Source: Sphaerisporangium melleum (GTDB lineage: Bacteria; Actinomycetota; Actinomycetes; Streptosporangiales; Streptosporangiaceae). Taken from it: a DNA stretch of 64,000 nt. The DNA lies in NCBI RefSeq assembly GCF_014646695.1, contig NZ_BMNT01000014.1, forward strand, positions 82,148 to 146,147, given 5' to 3'. The notes under the pieces are model-generated. The model saw only the letters and a list, made by a program, of their open reading frames with translations. It was not told where the DNA came from and made no database searches. Positions 27,993 through 36,866 of the stretch are shown one piece after another (position 1 is the first letter of the stretch; every line of letters begins with the position of its first letter). A program made the translations under genes and the position numbers.

Positions 27993-28979
27993 ATGGGATA
28001 CCTGCGCCGCAAGATCGTTTTCTACGCGGTCGCGCTCTGGGCGGCCGTGACGCTGAACTTCGCGATCCCGCGCCTGATCAAGGGCAACCCGGTCGACATC
28101 ATGCTGGCGCGGGCCGCCCAGGGCGGCCAGCCGATGCCCGCCGAGGCGCGGCACGCGCTGGAGCTGCAGTTCGGGGTGAGCGACGACCCGCTCTGGCAGC
28201 AGTACCTGGGCTACGTGGGCAACCTGCTGCACGGCCGGCTCGGGCTGTCGGTCACCTACTACCCGACCCCCGTGAGCACGGTGATCGCCCAGTCGCTGCC
28301 CTGGACGCTCGGCCTGGCCGGGGTGGCCCTGCTGGTCACCGTGGTCCTCGGACTCGGGCTCGGCATGCTGGCCGGGTGGCGCCGGGGCGGCGCGGTGGAC
28401 GCGCTCATCCCGGCCACGACCTTCCTGGCCGCGATCCCGTACTTCTGGCTCGCGCTGATCCTGCTCTACGTGCTCGGCCTCGGACTCGGCTGGTTCCCGC
28501 TCAACGGCGGCTACGACTACGCCGGCGTGCAGATGGGCCCGACCCTGGCGTTCGCCGCCAGCGTCGCCTCCCACGGAGCGCTGCCCGCGCTGACCGTGGT
28601 GGCGTCCTCGGTCGCCGGATGGATGCTCGGCATGCGCAACATGATGGTGTCCACCATGGCCGAGGACTACGTGGTCATGGCCGAGGCCAAGGGCCTGTCG
28701 CCGCGGCGGGTCATGCTCGCCTACGCCGCGCGCAACGCCGTGCTCCCCAGCGTCGCCGGATTCGCGATCTCGCTGGGCTTCGTGGTGAGCGGGCTGCTGG
28801 CCACCGAGGTCGTGTTCGCCTACCCCGGCATCGGCTTCGCCCTGCTGCAAGGGGTGCAGAACGCCGACTACCCGCTCATGCAGGGCATCTTCCTGATCAT
28901 CTCGCTGGCCGTGCTCGGCGCCAACCTGCTGGTCGACCTGCTGTACGGCGTCATCGACCCCCGGACCCGGAAGGCGTGA
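27993..28979 (+). CDS. Opp/Dpp-type ABC permease (DppB-like)
   Basis: A 328-residue permease with six membrane segments: N-terminal helix, then a large external loop, then the core. The coupling motif EDYVVMAEAKGLSPRRVMLAYAARNAVLPS is classic for this family. AAAGGAGGGG precedes ATG 27993. It pairs with the DppC-like protein downstream. Confidence 0.93.
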   Translation: MGYLRRKIVFYAVALWAAVTLNFAIPRLIKGNPVDIMLARAAQGGQPMPAEARHALELQFGVSDDPLWQQYLGYVGNLLHGRLGLSVTYYPTPVSTVIAQSLPWTLGLAGVALLVTVVLGLGLGMLAGWRRGGAVDALIPATTFLAAIPYFWLALILLYVLGLGLGWFPLNGGYDYAGVQMGPTLAFAASVASHGALPALTVVASSVAGWMLGMRNMMVSTMAEDYVVMAEAKGLSPRRVMLAYAARNAVLPSVAGFAISLGFVVSGLLATEVVFAYPGIGFALLQGVQNADYPLMQGIFLIISLAVLGANLLVDLLYGVIDPRTRKA

Positions 28980-28983
28980 GCCG

Positions 28984-29046
28984 ATGACCATCCCCGCATC
29001 CGAGCCGGCGACGGTTCCCGGGCACGCGCAGGGCGTGCGCCGATGA
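28984..29046 (+). CDS. 20-codon mini-ORF bridging the two permease genes
   Basis: ATG at 28984 lies three bases after the DppB-like stop, with GGAAGG upstream, and the frame ends at TGA 29044-29046, overlapping the ATG of the next permease. It encodes only 20 residues without a recognisable feature. It may couple translation, or be the old N-terminus of the next gene separated by a frame change. Confidence 0.3.
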   Translation: MTIPASEPATVPGHAQGVRR

Positions 29047-29918
29047 CCGCCGTCACCGCCCCCGCCGTCACCGCCGAGCCCGCCGGCCCCCGGCGGCCGC
29101 TGCGCTCCGGCAAGCTCATCGCCGGCCTCGCCGTGGCCGGGTTCTTCGTCCTGGCGGGCGTGCTCGGCCCGCTGTTCGCCGGCGACCCCGAGGAGATCGG
29201 GTACGAGCGGCTGATGCCACCCTCGGCCGGCCACTGGCTCGGCACCACCAACACCGGCCAGGACGTCCTCGCGCAACTGCTCGTCGCCACCCGCGGCTCG
29301 CTGACGATCGGCGTGGTCGTCGGGGTGCTCGCCACCGTGATCTCGCTGCTGGTCGGCGTGCTCGGCGCCTACCTCGGCGGCTGGCTGGACGAGGGCTTCT
29401 CGCTGCTGAGCAACGTGTTCCTGGTGATCCCCGGCCTGCCGCTGGTCATCCTGATCACCGACTACCTGGAGACCGGCGGGCCGGTCGCGCTCGCACTGAC
29501 CATCACGATCACGAGCTGGGCCGGGCCCGCCCGGGTGATCAGGGCGCAGACCCTGTCACTGCGCGGGCGCGACTACGTCGACGCCGCCCGGGTCAGCGGC
29601 GAGCGCGGCTGGCGGATCATGGTGTTCGAGATCCTGCCCAACCTGGTGCCCATCATCGCCGCCCAGCTCGTCTTCGCCGTCATCGGCGGCATCCTGCTGG
29701 ACGCCGCGCTGTCGTTCCTCGGACTGGCCGGCGGCTCGGCGGGCTCGTGGGGCAGCATGCTGTACTTCGCCCAGAACGCCTCGGCGCTGTCCACCGGGGC
29801 CTGGTGGTGGTTCGTCCCGCCCGGGCTGTGCATCGCCGTGCTCGGCGCGGGCCTGTCCCTGATCAACTTCGGCATCGACGAGATCATCGACCCGCGACTG
29901 CGGAGGGCCACCTCATGA
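29043..29918 (+). CDS. Opp/Dpp-type ABC permease (DppC-like)
   Basis: A 291-residue permease with a cytoplasmic N-terminus, six membrane segments and the coupling loop GRDYVDAARVSGERGWRIMVFEILPN. The phrase HWLGTTNTGQDVLAQLLVATRGSL is diagnostic of the DppC half. Its stop overlaps the next ATPase (ATGA at 29915). Confidence 0.93.
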   Translation: MTAVTAPAVTAEPAGPRRPLRSGKLIAGLAVAGFFVLAGVLGPLFAGDPEEIGYERLMPPSAGHWLGTTNTGQDVLAQLLVATRGSLTIGVVVGVLATVISLLVGVLGAYLGGWLDEGFSLLSNVFLVIPGLPLVILITDYLETGGPVALALTITITSWAGPARVIRAQTLSLRGRDYVDAARVSGERGWRIMVFEILPNLVPIIAAQLVFAVIGGILLDAALSFLGLAGGSAGSWGSMLYFAQNASALSTGAWWWFVPPGLCIAVLGAGLSLINFGIDEIIDPRLRRATS

Positions 29919-31033
29919 GCGTCCTGTCGGTGCGCGACCTCAGCGTCGTCTACGGCGGCCCGCGCCCCACCCACGCCGTGCGCGGCGTCAGCCTGGAACT
30001 GGACCGCGGAGAGGTCCTCGGCATCGCCGGGGAGAGCGGCTGCGGCAAGTCCACCCTCGCCTACGCCCTCACCCGGCTGCTGCGCCCCCCGGCGTCGGTG
30101 ACCGGCGGCGAGATCGTCTTTCGCGCCGGGGACGGCGAGGAGGTGGACGTGCTGGCCCTGCGCGGCGAGGAACTGCGCCGGTTCCGCTGGCGCCGCATCG
30201 CCATGGTCTTCCAGAGCGCCATGAACGCCCTCAACCCGGTCATCAGCGTCCGCAGGCAACTCGCCGACGTGCTCGCCACCCACGAGCCGGGAATGAGCCG
30301 CCGCGCCCGCGAGGAACGCTGCGGGGAACTGCTCGACCTGGTCGGCATCGACCGCGCCCGCCTGTCGTCCTACCCGCACGAACTGTCCGGCGGCATGCGC
30401 CAGCGGGTGCTCATCGCGATGGCCATGGCGCTCAACCCCGACGTCGTCGTGCTGGACGAGCCGACCACCGCCCTGGACGTGGTGGTGCAGCGCGAGATCC
30501 TCCAGGAGATCGACCGGCTGCGCGCGATGTTCGGCTTCGCCGTCGTGTTCATCACCCACGACCTGTCACTGCTGCTGGAGATCAGCGACCGGCTCGCCGT
30601 CATGTACGGCGGGCGCATCGTGGAGTCGGGGACCGCGCGCGACCTGATGGCCGCACCCGCGCACCCCTACACCGTCGGCCTGCTCGGTTCCTTCCCCAGT
30701 CTGCGCGGCGAGCGGCGGGTGCTGCACGGCATCCCCGGCAGCCCGCCCGACCTGTCGCTGGTCGAGCCGGGCTGCTCCTTCGCGCCCCGCTGCCCGTACG
30801 CCTTCGACGCCTGCGGCGAGGTCACCCCGGCGCCGCTGCCCGTCGGGGCGACCACCGCCGCCTGCCTGCAGCACGACCGTACGCTGCGCCCGGCCGGTCC
30901 CGATCCCGGCCTCGCGGCGCGCCGCTTCACCGCGGAGGACGCCGGCGGCCTCCGCCCGTCGCGGCCGCCCGGCGACCCTGAACCCGGCGGCCACCAGACC
31001 GGCGTCCGCGACCACGGAGGTGCCCGCACATGA
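29915..31033 (+). CDS. Opp/Dpp-type ABC ATPase (DppD-like)
   Basis: A 372-residue ATPase: Walker A GESGCGKS, signature LSGGMRQRVLIAMAM, Walker B VVVLDEPTTALDV, H-loop ITHDLSL. The oligopeptide-transporter C-terminal cysteine motif is present (GCSFAPRCPYAFDAC, then a later Cys), which in relatives can bind an Fe-S cluster. The last 45 residues are extra. It overlaps both neighbours by four bases. Confidence 0.93.
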   Translation: MSVLSVRDLSVVYGGPRPTHAVRGVSLELDRGEVLGIAGESGCGKSTLAYALTRLLRPPASVTGGEIVFRAGDGEEVDVLALRGEELRRFRWRRIAMVFQSAMNALNPVISVRRQLADVLATHEPGMSRRAREERCGELLDLVGIDRARLSSYPHELSGGMRQRVLIAMAMALNPDVVVLDEPTTALDVVVQREILQEIDRLRAMFGFAVVFITHDLSLLLEISDRLAVMYGGRIVESGTARDLMAAPAHPYTVGLLGSFPSLRGERRVLHGIPGSPPDLSLVEPGCSFAPRCPYAFDACGEVTPAPLPVGATTAACLQHDRTLRPAGPDPGLAARRFTAEDAGGLRPSRPPGDPEPGGHQTGVRDHGGART

Positions 31034-32004
31034 CCACGACCCTGACCGTGACGGACCTGAGCAAGCACTTCCCGGTGCGCGACGGGCGGCGCAGGCGGAC
31101 ACTGCGCGCGGTCGACGGGGTGTCCTTCACCCTCACCGCGGGGCGGACCACGGCCCTGGTGGGGGAGAGCGGCAGCGGCAAGTCCACCATCGTCCGCGTG
31201 CTCGCCCGGCTGACCCGCCCCACCTCCGGGGAGATCCTGCTGGACGGCGACCCGGTGCGCTCCACCCGCCGCTACCGCAAGGACGTCCAGATGGTGTTCC
31301 AGGACCCCTTCGCCTCGCTCAACCCCGCCCACACGGTCGGCCACCACCTGCGCCGGCCGCTGCGCATCCACGGCGTGACCGGAGACGTCCGGCACGGAGT
31401 GCACGAGTTGCTGGAGCGGGTCAACCTCACCCCGGCGGAGGTGTACGCGCGGCGGTACCCGCACGAGCTGTCCGGCGGGCAGCGCCAGCGCGTCGCCATC
31501 GCCCGCGCGCTCGCGCCGCGCCCGAAGGTGCTGCTGGCCGACGAACCGGTCTCGATGCTGGACGTGTCGATCAGGCTGGAGATCCTCAACCTGATCGACC
31601 GGCTCAAGCGCGAGCAGGACCTCGCCGTGCTGTACGTGACCCACGACCTGGCCACCGCCCGCTACTTCTCCTCGGAGATCATGGTGATGTACGGCGGGCG
31701 CATCGTCGAGCGCGGGCCCGCCGACGAGGTGATCCTCCGCCCCGCCCACCCCTACACCCGCCTGCTGGAGAGCGCCGCCCCCGACCCCGCCACGCCGCGC
31801 GCGGCCCGGGAGCGGGATGACGGCGACGCCGCCGCGCGGCGGCGCGGCGTGCGGCCGCCGCTGCCGCAGGCCGGCTGCCCGTTCCGGCCGCGCTGCCCGC
31901 ACGCGACCGACGCGTGCGCCGGGGAGATCCCCACGGTCGCCGTGGGCGAGGGCCATCAGGTCGCCTGCCTCCTGCACGCCGGCGCACCGTCCCACCGCTC
32001 CTGA
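31030..32004 (+). CDS. Opp/Dpp-type ABC ATPase (DppF-like)
   Basis: A 324-residue ATPase: Walker A GESGSGKS, signature LSGGQRQRVAIARAL, Walker B VLLADEPVSMLDV (Ala where most have Leu), H-loop VTHDLATARYF. It keeps the C-terminal cysteine cluster GCPFRPRCPHATDAC. It ends the mannoside importer operon. Confidence 0.93.
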   Translation: MTTTLTVTDLSKHFPVRDGRRRRTLRAVDGVSFTLTAGRTTALVGESGSGKSTIVRVLARLTRPTSGEILLDGDPVRSTRRYRKDVQMVFQDPFASLNPAHTVGHHLRRPLRIHGVTGDVRHGVHELLERVNLTPAEVYARRYPHELSGGQRQRVAIARALAPRPKVLLADEPVSMLDVSIRLEILNLIDRLKREQDLAVLYVTHDLATARYFSSEIMVMYGGRIVERGPADEVILRPAHPYTRLLESAAPDPATPRAARERDDGDAAARRRGVRPPLPQAGCPFRPRCPHATDACAGEIPTVAVGEGHQVACLLHAGAPSHRS

Positions 32005-32122
32005 CCGCCTGCTCCGCCAGCGGCGACTCCCCGCACGTCCGAGGACAGGAACCCCGCGATCGCCGTGCGTCCTTGGCGGTCCGGCGGAACGCGGCGGAGG
32101 AGGCCGGGTCCGGCTCATCCTC

Positions 32123-32144
32123 GTAGCCACTTTTTTGTGGGTAC
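32123..32144. terminator. Hairpin with T6 loop between convergent genes
   Basis: GTAGCCAC and GTGGGTAC pair with one mismatch around a TTTTTT loop. It lies between the importer operon and the convergent HxlR gene. Confidence 0.35.
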
Positions 32145-32230
32145 TTGTCGGCCAGGCCAAGCCGACCGGAAGCTTGGTCGTGGGCGACCGAAGGGCCGCC
32201 GGATGCGGGCGAGACGAGGAGGTTGCCGCG

Positions 32231-32587
32231 CTAGGAGACCGGCTGGGTCTCGCTCAGTTTCTCCAGGCGACGATGACCCCAGTCTGAAACAGGCGCCAGC
32301 GCTTCGGAGAGTTCGCGGCCGAACACGGTCAGTGAGTACACGGTCTTCAGCGGCCGTACATCGTGCACCTCTCGGTGGACCAGCCCGTCGGCCTCCATCT
32401 CCCGAAGTGTCTGCGTCAGCACCTTCTCCGTGAGCCCCGGCAATCGCCGGCGCAGCTCCCCGGGACGGTGCGGGCGACCCTCCAGGAGCCAGAGCAGAGT
32501 CGTCTTCCACTTGCCGTCGATCACGGCGATCGCGGCGGTCACCCCGCAGACATTCGGGTCCCGAGCCCGGCTTCGCGTCATCTTCAC
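32231..32587 (-). CDS. HxlR-family transcriptional regulator
   Basis: A 118-residue winged HTH of the HxlR (DUF24) family: DGKWKTTLLWLLEGRPHRPGELRRRLPGLTEKVLTQTLREMEADGLVHR. The N-terminal Cys (NVCGV) corresponds to the thiol that senses electrophiles or oxidants in YodB/HypR relatives. GTG 32587 and ATG 32581 are both possible starts. It diverges from the imine-reductase-like gene with 44 bases between starts, so it probably controls it and itself. Confidence 0.85.
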   Translation of the reverse strand: MKMTRSRARDPNVCGVTAAIAVIDGKWKTTLLWLLEGRPHRPGELRRRLPGLTEKVLTQTLREMEADGLVHREVHDVRPLKTVYSLTVFGRELSEALAPVSDWGHRRLEKLSETQPVS

Positions 32588-32631
32588 CGCCCGTTCATTG
32601 TATTTGCCGACATCTATGCAGGAGTTGCGTG

Positions 32632-33531
32632 ATGATCTCGCATCGAGAACAGTCTGCCGTCACCGTGCTCGGTCTGGGACCCATGGGCCGGGCATTGGCC
32701 GGCGCCTTCCTGGATGCCGGACTGCCCCTCACGGTCTGGAACCGGACGCCGGGCACCGGCCGGGAGGTGGTCGAGCGAGGCGCGTTCGGCGCCGGGTCGC
32801 CCGAAGAGGCGGTCGCCGCGAGCGGGCTGACGGTGATCTGCGTGGTGAACTACGACGCGGCCGACGCCGTCGTTCGCCGCGGCACGGTCACCGAAGCGCT
32901 CAAGGGGCGTACGGTCGTCAACCTGACCGCCGATACCCCTGACCGGGCCCGGGACACTGCGGCCTGGGCGGCCGAGCACGGCATCGGCTACCTGGACGGC
33001 GCCATCATGACGCCGACCCCGACCATCGGAACTCCGGCTGCGGTGTTCCTCCACAGTGGCCCGGCAGAGCTTTACCAGAAGCACCGGCCGGTACTGGAGG
33101 CTCTGGGGGGCACGCACACCCACCTTGGCGAGGACATCGGCAGGGCGGCCGCGTACGACATCGCCTTGCTCGACATCTTCTGGACTGCGATGACGGGTTA
33201 TGCCCATGCCCTGGCGGTGGCGAGGACGGAGGGGATCACCGCGCGGGAGCTGGCGCCGTTCGCCAAGGGAATCGGCGCCGTCCTGCCGCCGCTCTTCGGA
33301 CAGGGCGCGCAGGACGTGGACGACGGCAGGTTCTCCGGCGAAGGCAACCCGATCACTTCGGCGGTGTCGTCCATGGCCCATATCGTCCGCTGGTCCGAGT
33401 CGCATGGCATCGAGGCGGGTGTGATGCGCGCGGCCGAGGGCCTGGCCCGCCGGGCCATCGGCCGTGGGCACGGTACGGACGGGTTTCTCCGGATCACCGA
33501 GATCCTCAACCCTCGAGGAGCCGAACGCTGA
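32632..33531 (+). CDS. Imine-reductase-like NAD(P)-dependent oxidoreductase
   Basis: A 299-residue beta-hydroxyacid-dehydrogenase-type protein. The Rossmann motif [13 protein letters not shown] opens the protein, followed by NADP-selecting NRTPG. The C-terminal helical domain has the [22 protein letters not shown]-like segment characteristic of imine reductases. ATG 32632, seven bases after GGAG, is preferred to GTG 32629. The substrate is unknown; reduction of a cyclic imine or a reactive carbonyl is inferred, and pairing with a thiol-type HxlR fits carbonyl stress. Confidence 0.8.
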   Translation: MISHREQSAVTVLGLGPMGRALAGAFLDAGLPLTVWNRTPGTGREVVERGAFGAGSPEEAVAASGLTVICVVNYDAADAVVRRGTVTEALKGRTVVNLTADTPDRARDTAAWAAEHGIGYLDGAIMTPTPTIGTPAAVFLHSGPAELYQKHRPVLEALGGTHTHLGEDIGRAAAYDIALLDIFWTAMTGYAHALAVARTEGITARELAPFAKGIGAVLPPLFGQGAQDVDDGRFSGEGNPITSAVSSMAHIVRWSESHGIEAGVMRAAEGLARRAIGRGHGTDGFLRITEILNPRGAER

Positions 33532-33755
33532 GCCGGCAGGACTCCGGCCCCTGCCCGGGGGTGGCCGCGCCGAGCCGGGCGGCCGGTTCCCCGGGGGCAG
33601 GCCGTCTCGCCGCCAGAGCACTTCGAGCACGAGAGCCCGCCGCGACCCCACCGGGGCGGCGGATCGGGGGCTCCCCGCCGGACGGGGTGGCGAGCACGGC
33701 CCGCCCCGCTCGCCGACTACTCTTGACGGGCAGGCCCACCGACGTGAGAGAGACA

Positions 33756-34019
33756 ATGAAGACCTTCGAAGAGCTGTTCGCCGAGCTGTCAGAGAAGGCC
33801 CGCACCCGTCCCGCCGGTTCGGGCACCGTCGCCGCCCTGGACGCCGGTGTCCATGCGATCGGCAAGAAGGTCGTGGAGGAGGCCGCCGAGAGCTGGATGG
33901 CGGCCGAGCACGAGTCCACCGACCGGGCGGCCGAAGAGATCTCCCAGCTGCTCTACCACGTCCAGGTCCTCATGATCGCCAGGGGCATCGGCCTCGACGA
34001 GGTCTACAAGCATCTTTAG
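33756..34019 (+). CDS. hisE: Phosphoribosyl-ATP pyrophosphatase
   Basis: An 87-residue all-helical MazG-fold enzyme for histidine synthesis step two, hydrolysing phosphoribosyl-ATP to phosphoribosyl-AMP. The catalytic helix [17 protein letters not shown] and [10 protein letters not shown] supply the metal-binding acids. ATG 33756 gives the usual short family N-terminus. It is the stand-alone form, followed 77 bases later by hisG, the usual actinobacterial pair. Confidence 0.95.
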   Translation: MKTFEELFAELSEKARTRPAGSGTVAALDAGVHAIGKKVVEEAAESWMAAEHESTDRAAEEISQLLYHVQVLMIARGIGLDEVYKHL

Positions 34020-34096
34020 GCCGGCCCGCCCGGCCCGCGCCGACGACATCGTCCCCCGACGACCTGTTCCCCGATCAGAAGGGACCGCCGAAACCC

Positions 34097-34942
34097 ATGC
34101 TCAGACTCGCCGTACCGAACAAGGGCGCGCTCACCGAGTCCGCCCAGGCCATGCTGAAGGAGGCGGGCTACCGCCCCCGCAGAGACTCCAAGGAACTCGT
34201 GGTCATCGACCCCGACAACTCCTGCGAGCTGTTCTTCCTGCGCCCGCGCGACATCGCCGTCTACGTCGGCGAGGGCACGCTGGACGCCGGCATCACCGGA
34301 GTGGACATGCTCGCCGACTCCGGCGCCCCCGCCGAGGAGATCATGCCGCTCGGCTTCGGGGTCTCCACCTTCCGCTTCGCCGCCAGACCCGGCGCGTTCG
34401 CCACGGTCAAAGACCTCCAGGGCATGCGCATCGCCACCTCCTACGCCGGGCTGCTCGGCAAGCACCTGGCCGAGATGGGCGTCGACGCCCGGGTGATCAA
34501 GCTCGACGGCGCGGTGGAGACCGCGATCAGGCTCGGCGTCGCCGACGCCGTGGCCGACGTCGTCGAGACCGGCACCACCCTGCGCAACGTCGGCCTGGAG
34601 GTCTTCGGCGAGCCGATCGCCCACTCCCAGGCCGCGCTGATCAAGCAGGCCGGCGCCGAGGAGACCCCGGGGGTCAGGCAGCTCGTCCGCCGGCTGCAGG
34701 GCGTGCTGGTCGCCCGCGACTACGTCATGATCGACTACGACATCCGGGCCGAGCGCATCGACGAGGCCATCGCGATCACCCCGGGCATGGAGGGCCCCAC
34801 CGTCTCGCCGCTGCACCGCGAGGGCTGGGTCGCCGTCCGCGCCATGGTGCCGCGCAAGGGCCACCAGCAGATCATGGACCAGCTCTGGGAGCTCGGCGCC
34901 AAGGCCGTCCTGGCCACCGCGATCTTCGCCTGCCGCCTCTGA
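34097..34942 (+). CDS. hisG: ATP phosphoribosyltransferase (long form)
   Basis: A 281-residue HisG of the long, hexameric type, catalysing the first, histidine-inhibited step of histidine synthesis. The start LRLAVPNKGAL, the PRPP-binding DVVETGTTLRNVGL and a C-terminal ACT-like regulatory domain (about 205-281) are present. It ends in a string of imperfect repeats described separately. Confidence 0.96.
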   Translation: MLRLAVPNKGALTESAQAMLKEAGYRPRRDSKELVVIDPDNSCELFFLRPRDIAVYVGEGTLDAGITGVDMLADSGAPAEEIMPLGFGVSTFRFAARPGAFATVKDLQGMRIATSYAGLLGKHLAEMGVDARVIKLDGAVETAIRLGVADAVADVVETGTTLRNVGLEVFGEPIAHSQAALIKQAGAEETPGVRQLVRRLQGVLVARDYVMIDYDIRAERIDEAIAITPGMEGPTVSPLHREGWVAVRAMVPRKGHQQIMDQLWELGAKAVLATAIFACRL

Positions 34943-35005
34943 GCCCGCGGTCCCTGAGCTCGCGGTCCTGCGGTCACTGAGCCGGCGGTCCTTGAGCCCG
35001 CGGGC
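34940..35005. repeat. Imperfect tandem repeats after hisG
   Basis: The phrase TGAGCCCGCGGTCC recurs about four times with small changes, starting at the hisG stop codon itself (34940, 34955, 34978, 34993). One partial unit lies at 34969. Probably a slipped-strand product. Confidence 0.5.
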
Positions 35006-35159
35006 GCCGGCCGCACCACGTCCGAGCCCGGTGTTCCCGCCCGGTCGTCACCGGCGCCCCGGGCGGGACGCTGTTCACCACGCCGAGCCCGGCCCGGCCT
35101 TGTTGCCTCTTCTCGCCCCGCGAGCGGAGTGCGAGGCCGGGCCGGGCGCCCGGGCCGTC

Positions 35160-35171
35160 TGACAAATGTCA
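35160..35171. promoter_or_regulatory. Inverted repeat TGACA-aa-TGTCA, candidate response-regulator site
   Basis: A perfect 5+2+5 palindrome located 60-70 bases before the exporter ATPase start. It stands about 24 bases upstream of the weak -35, a position suited to an activator such as the locus's own NarL-type regulator. Confidence 0.5.
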
Positions 35172-35218
35172 TCCCGAAGGCCGGACGGGCGGCACTGAGC
35201 ATCTCCCGCGGCGCGTTT

Positions 35219-35224
35219 TAGCGT
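35219..35224 (+). promoter_or_regulatory. -10 element of a leaderless promoter
   Basis: TAGCGT (TAnnnT) ends seven bases before ATG 35232, and CTGAGC lies 18 bases further up as a weak -35. No Shine-Dalgarno precedes the ATG, so a leaderless message is likely. Confidence 0.4.
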
Positions 35225-35231
35225 GAACGCC

Positions 35232-36122
35232 ATGAACGCCATCTCCCTAGCCGGTGTGCGCAAGAGCTATGGCGAGGTCCTCGCGGTGGACGGCCTGGAC
35301 CTCACCATGGAGCCGGGGCGCACGGTCGCGCTGCTCGGCCCGAACGGCGCCGGCAAGTCCACGACGATCAACATGCTGCTCGGCCTGACCCGGCCCACCG
35401 CCGGGGAGGTCCGGGTCTTCGGCCGCACCCCCGACGATGCCGTCGCCGCGGGCGACGTCGGCGCGATGCTCCAGGAAGGGACGCTGATCCCCGAGCTCAC
35501 CGTCCGCGAACTGGTGGACTTCGTCCGGCGCCTCTACCCCGACCCCCTGCCGCTCACCGAACTGCTGCGGGTCACCGGCCTGACCGATCTGGCCTCGCGC
35601 CGCGCCGACCGGCTGTCCGGCGGCCAGGCCCAGCGGGTACGCTTCGCCCTGGCCATCGCCGGCTCACCCAGGCTGCTGGTGCTCGACGAGCCGACCGCCG
35701 CCATGGACGTCGAGTCCAGGCGCACCTTCTGGCAGGACATGCGTGCCTATGCCGCCGAAGGCCGCACCGTACTGTTCGCCACCCACTACCTGGAGGAGGC
35801 CGACGAGAACTCCGACCGGGTGATCGTCATCGCCCGCGGCCAGGTGGTCGCCGACGGCACGGCCGCCCAGATCAAGGCCGACGCCGGCGGCACGTCGGTA
35901 GAGTTCTTCCTCGGGGCCCAGCCGGCCGCCCGGCTCGACGCGCTGCCCGGCGTCACCGGCGTCACCATCCTGTCCGGCCGGGCGACGCTGCGCACCACCG
36001 ACACCGACGCGACCGTGGCGGCGCTCTACCGGGCGACCACACTGGAGATCAGCGACCTGCGGATCCATGGAGCCGACCTGGAGGACGCGTTCCTCGCTCT
36101 GACCCGGCCTTCGGAGGCGTGA
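35232..36122 (+). CDS. ABC-2 exporter ATPase of a two-component-linked cassette
   Basis: A 296-residue ATPase with Walker A GPNGAGKS, signature LSGGQAQRVRFALAIAG, Walker B LLVLDEPTAAMDV and H-loop ATHYLEEADE. The Met in TAAMD replaces the usual Leu. GTG 35223 would add three residues. It forms an operon with a permease, a DesK-type kinase and a DesR-type regulator, an arrangement known from Firmicutes and Actinobacteria in membrane-stress or antibiotic export; the substrate is unknown. Confidence 0.9.
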   Translation: MNAISLAGVRKSYGEVLAVDGLDLTMEPGRTVALLGPNGAGKSTTINMLLGLTRPTAGEVRVFGRTPDDAVAAGDVGAMLQEGTLIPELTVRELVDFVRRLYPDPLPLTELLRVTGLTDLASRRADRLSGGQAQRVRFALAIAGSPRLLVLDEPTAAMDVESRRTFWQDMRAYAAEGRTVLFATHYLEEADENSDRVIVIARGQVVADGTAAQIKADAGGTSVEFFLGAQPAARLDALPGVTGVTILSGRATLRTTDTDATVAALYRATTLEISDLRIHGADLEDAFLALTRPSEA

Positions 36123-36124
36123 CA

Positions 36125-36862
36125 ATGCCGCACTACCTCAAGATCGAAGCTCTCCGGATGCTGCGCAACAAGCGCTTCATCATCTTCGTCGTGGCGTTCC
36201 CGCTCGCCTTCTACCTGCTGTACGCCAACCTCTACGGCGACCAGACCGACCAGAGCACCGGCACGCGTGCGGCCGTGATCCTGATGGTGTCGATGGGCGC
36301 GTACGGCGCTCTGGCCGCCTCCATCATGTCCACCGCCGTGCCCTGGGCCCAGGAGCGGCACAGCGGCTGGCTACGCCAGCTCCAGATCACCCCGCTGCCC
36401 AACTGGATGATCATCGCGGTGAAGCTCCTCTCCGCGCTGGTGCTGGTGCTGCCCGCACTGCTGCTGGTCGTGCTGGCCGCGGTGCTCACCCAGCACGTGT
36501 CGCTGTCGGCGGGGCAGTGGGCCGCGCTGATCCCGGCCATGTGGGTGGGCACGATCCCGTTCGCCGCGCTCGGCCTGGCCATCGGATCGCTGACGCGGCC
36601 GGACACCGCCCAGCCGATCGCGATGATCGGCATGTTCGGCCTGGCACTGCTGGGCGGCCTGTGGTTCCCCGTCGACATGCTTCCCTCGGCCATGCAGACC
36701 ATCGCCCGCGCACTGCCGTCCTACGACTACGCCTCCATCGGCTGGGAGATCGTCGCCGGCCGCACACCGCCGGGGTCGTCGGTCGCCGCGCTCGCGGGCT
36801 GGGCCGTCGCGCTCGGCGGGCTGGCGGTCTTCGCCTACCGCAGGGCCACGGTGCGGGCCTGA
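36125..36862 (+). CDS. ABC-2 exporter permease
   Basis: A 245-residue permease with six hydrophobic segments and the family phrase [30 protein letters not shown] at 36113-36117 is seven bases from ATG 36125 but only one from GTG 36119, so ATG 36125 is taken as the start. It overlaps no other gene but lies only two bases beyond the ATPase stop. Confidence 0.9.
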   Translation: MPHYLKIEALRMLRNKRFIIFVVAFPLAFYLLYANLYGDQTDQSTGTRAAVILMVSMGAYGALAASIMSTAVPWAQERHSGWLRQLQITPLPNWMIIAVKLLSALVLVLPALLLVVLAAVLTQHVSLSAGQWAALIPAMWVGTIPFAALGLAIGSLTRPDTAQPIAMIGMFGLALLGGLWFPVDMLPSAMQTIARALPSYDYASIGWEIVAGRTPPGSSVAALAGWAVALGGLAVFAYRRATVRA

Positions 36863-36866
36863 CATC

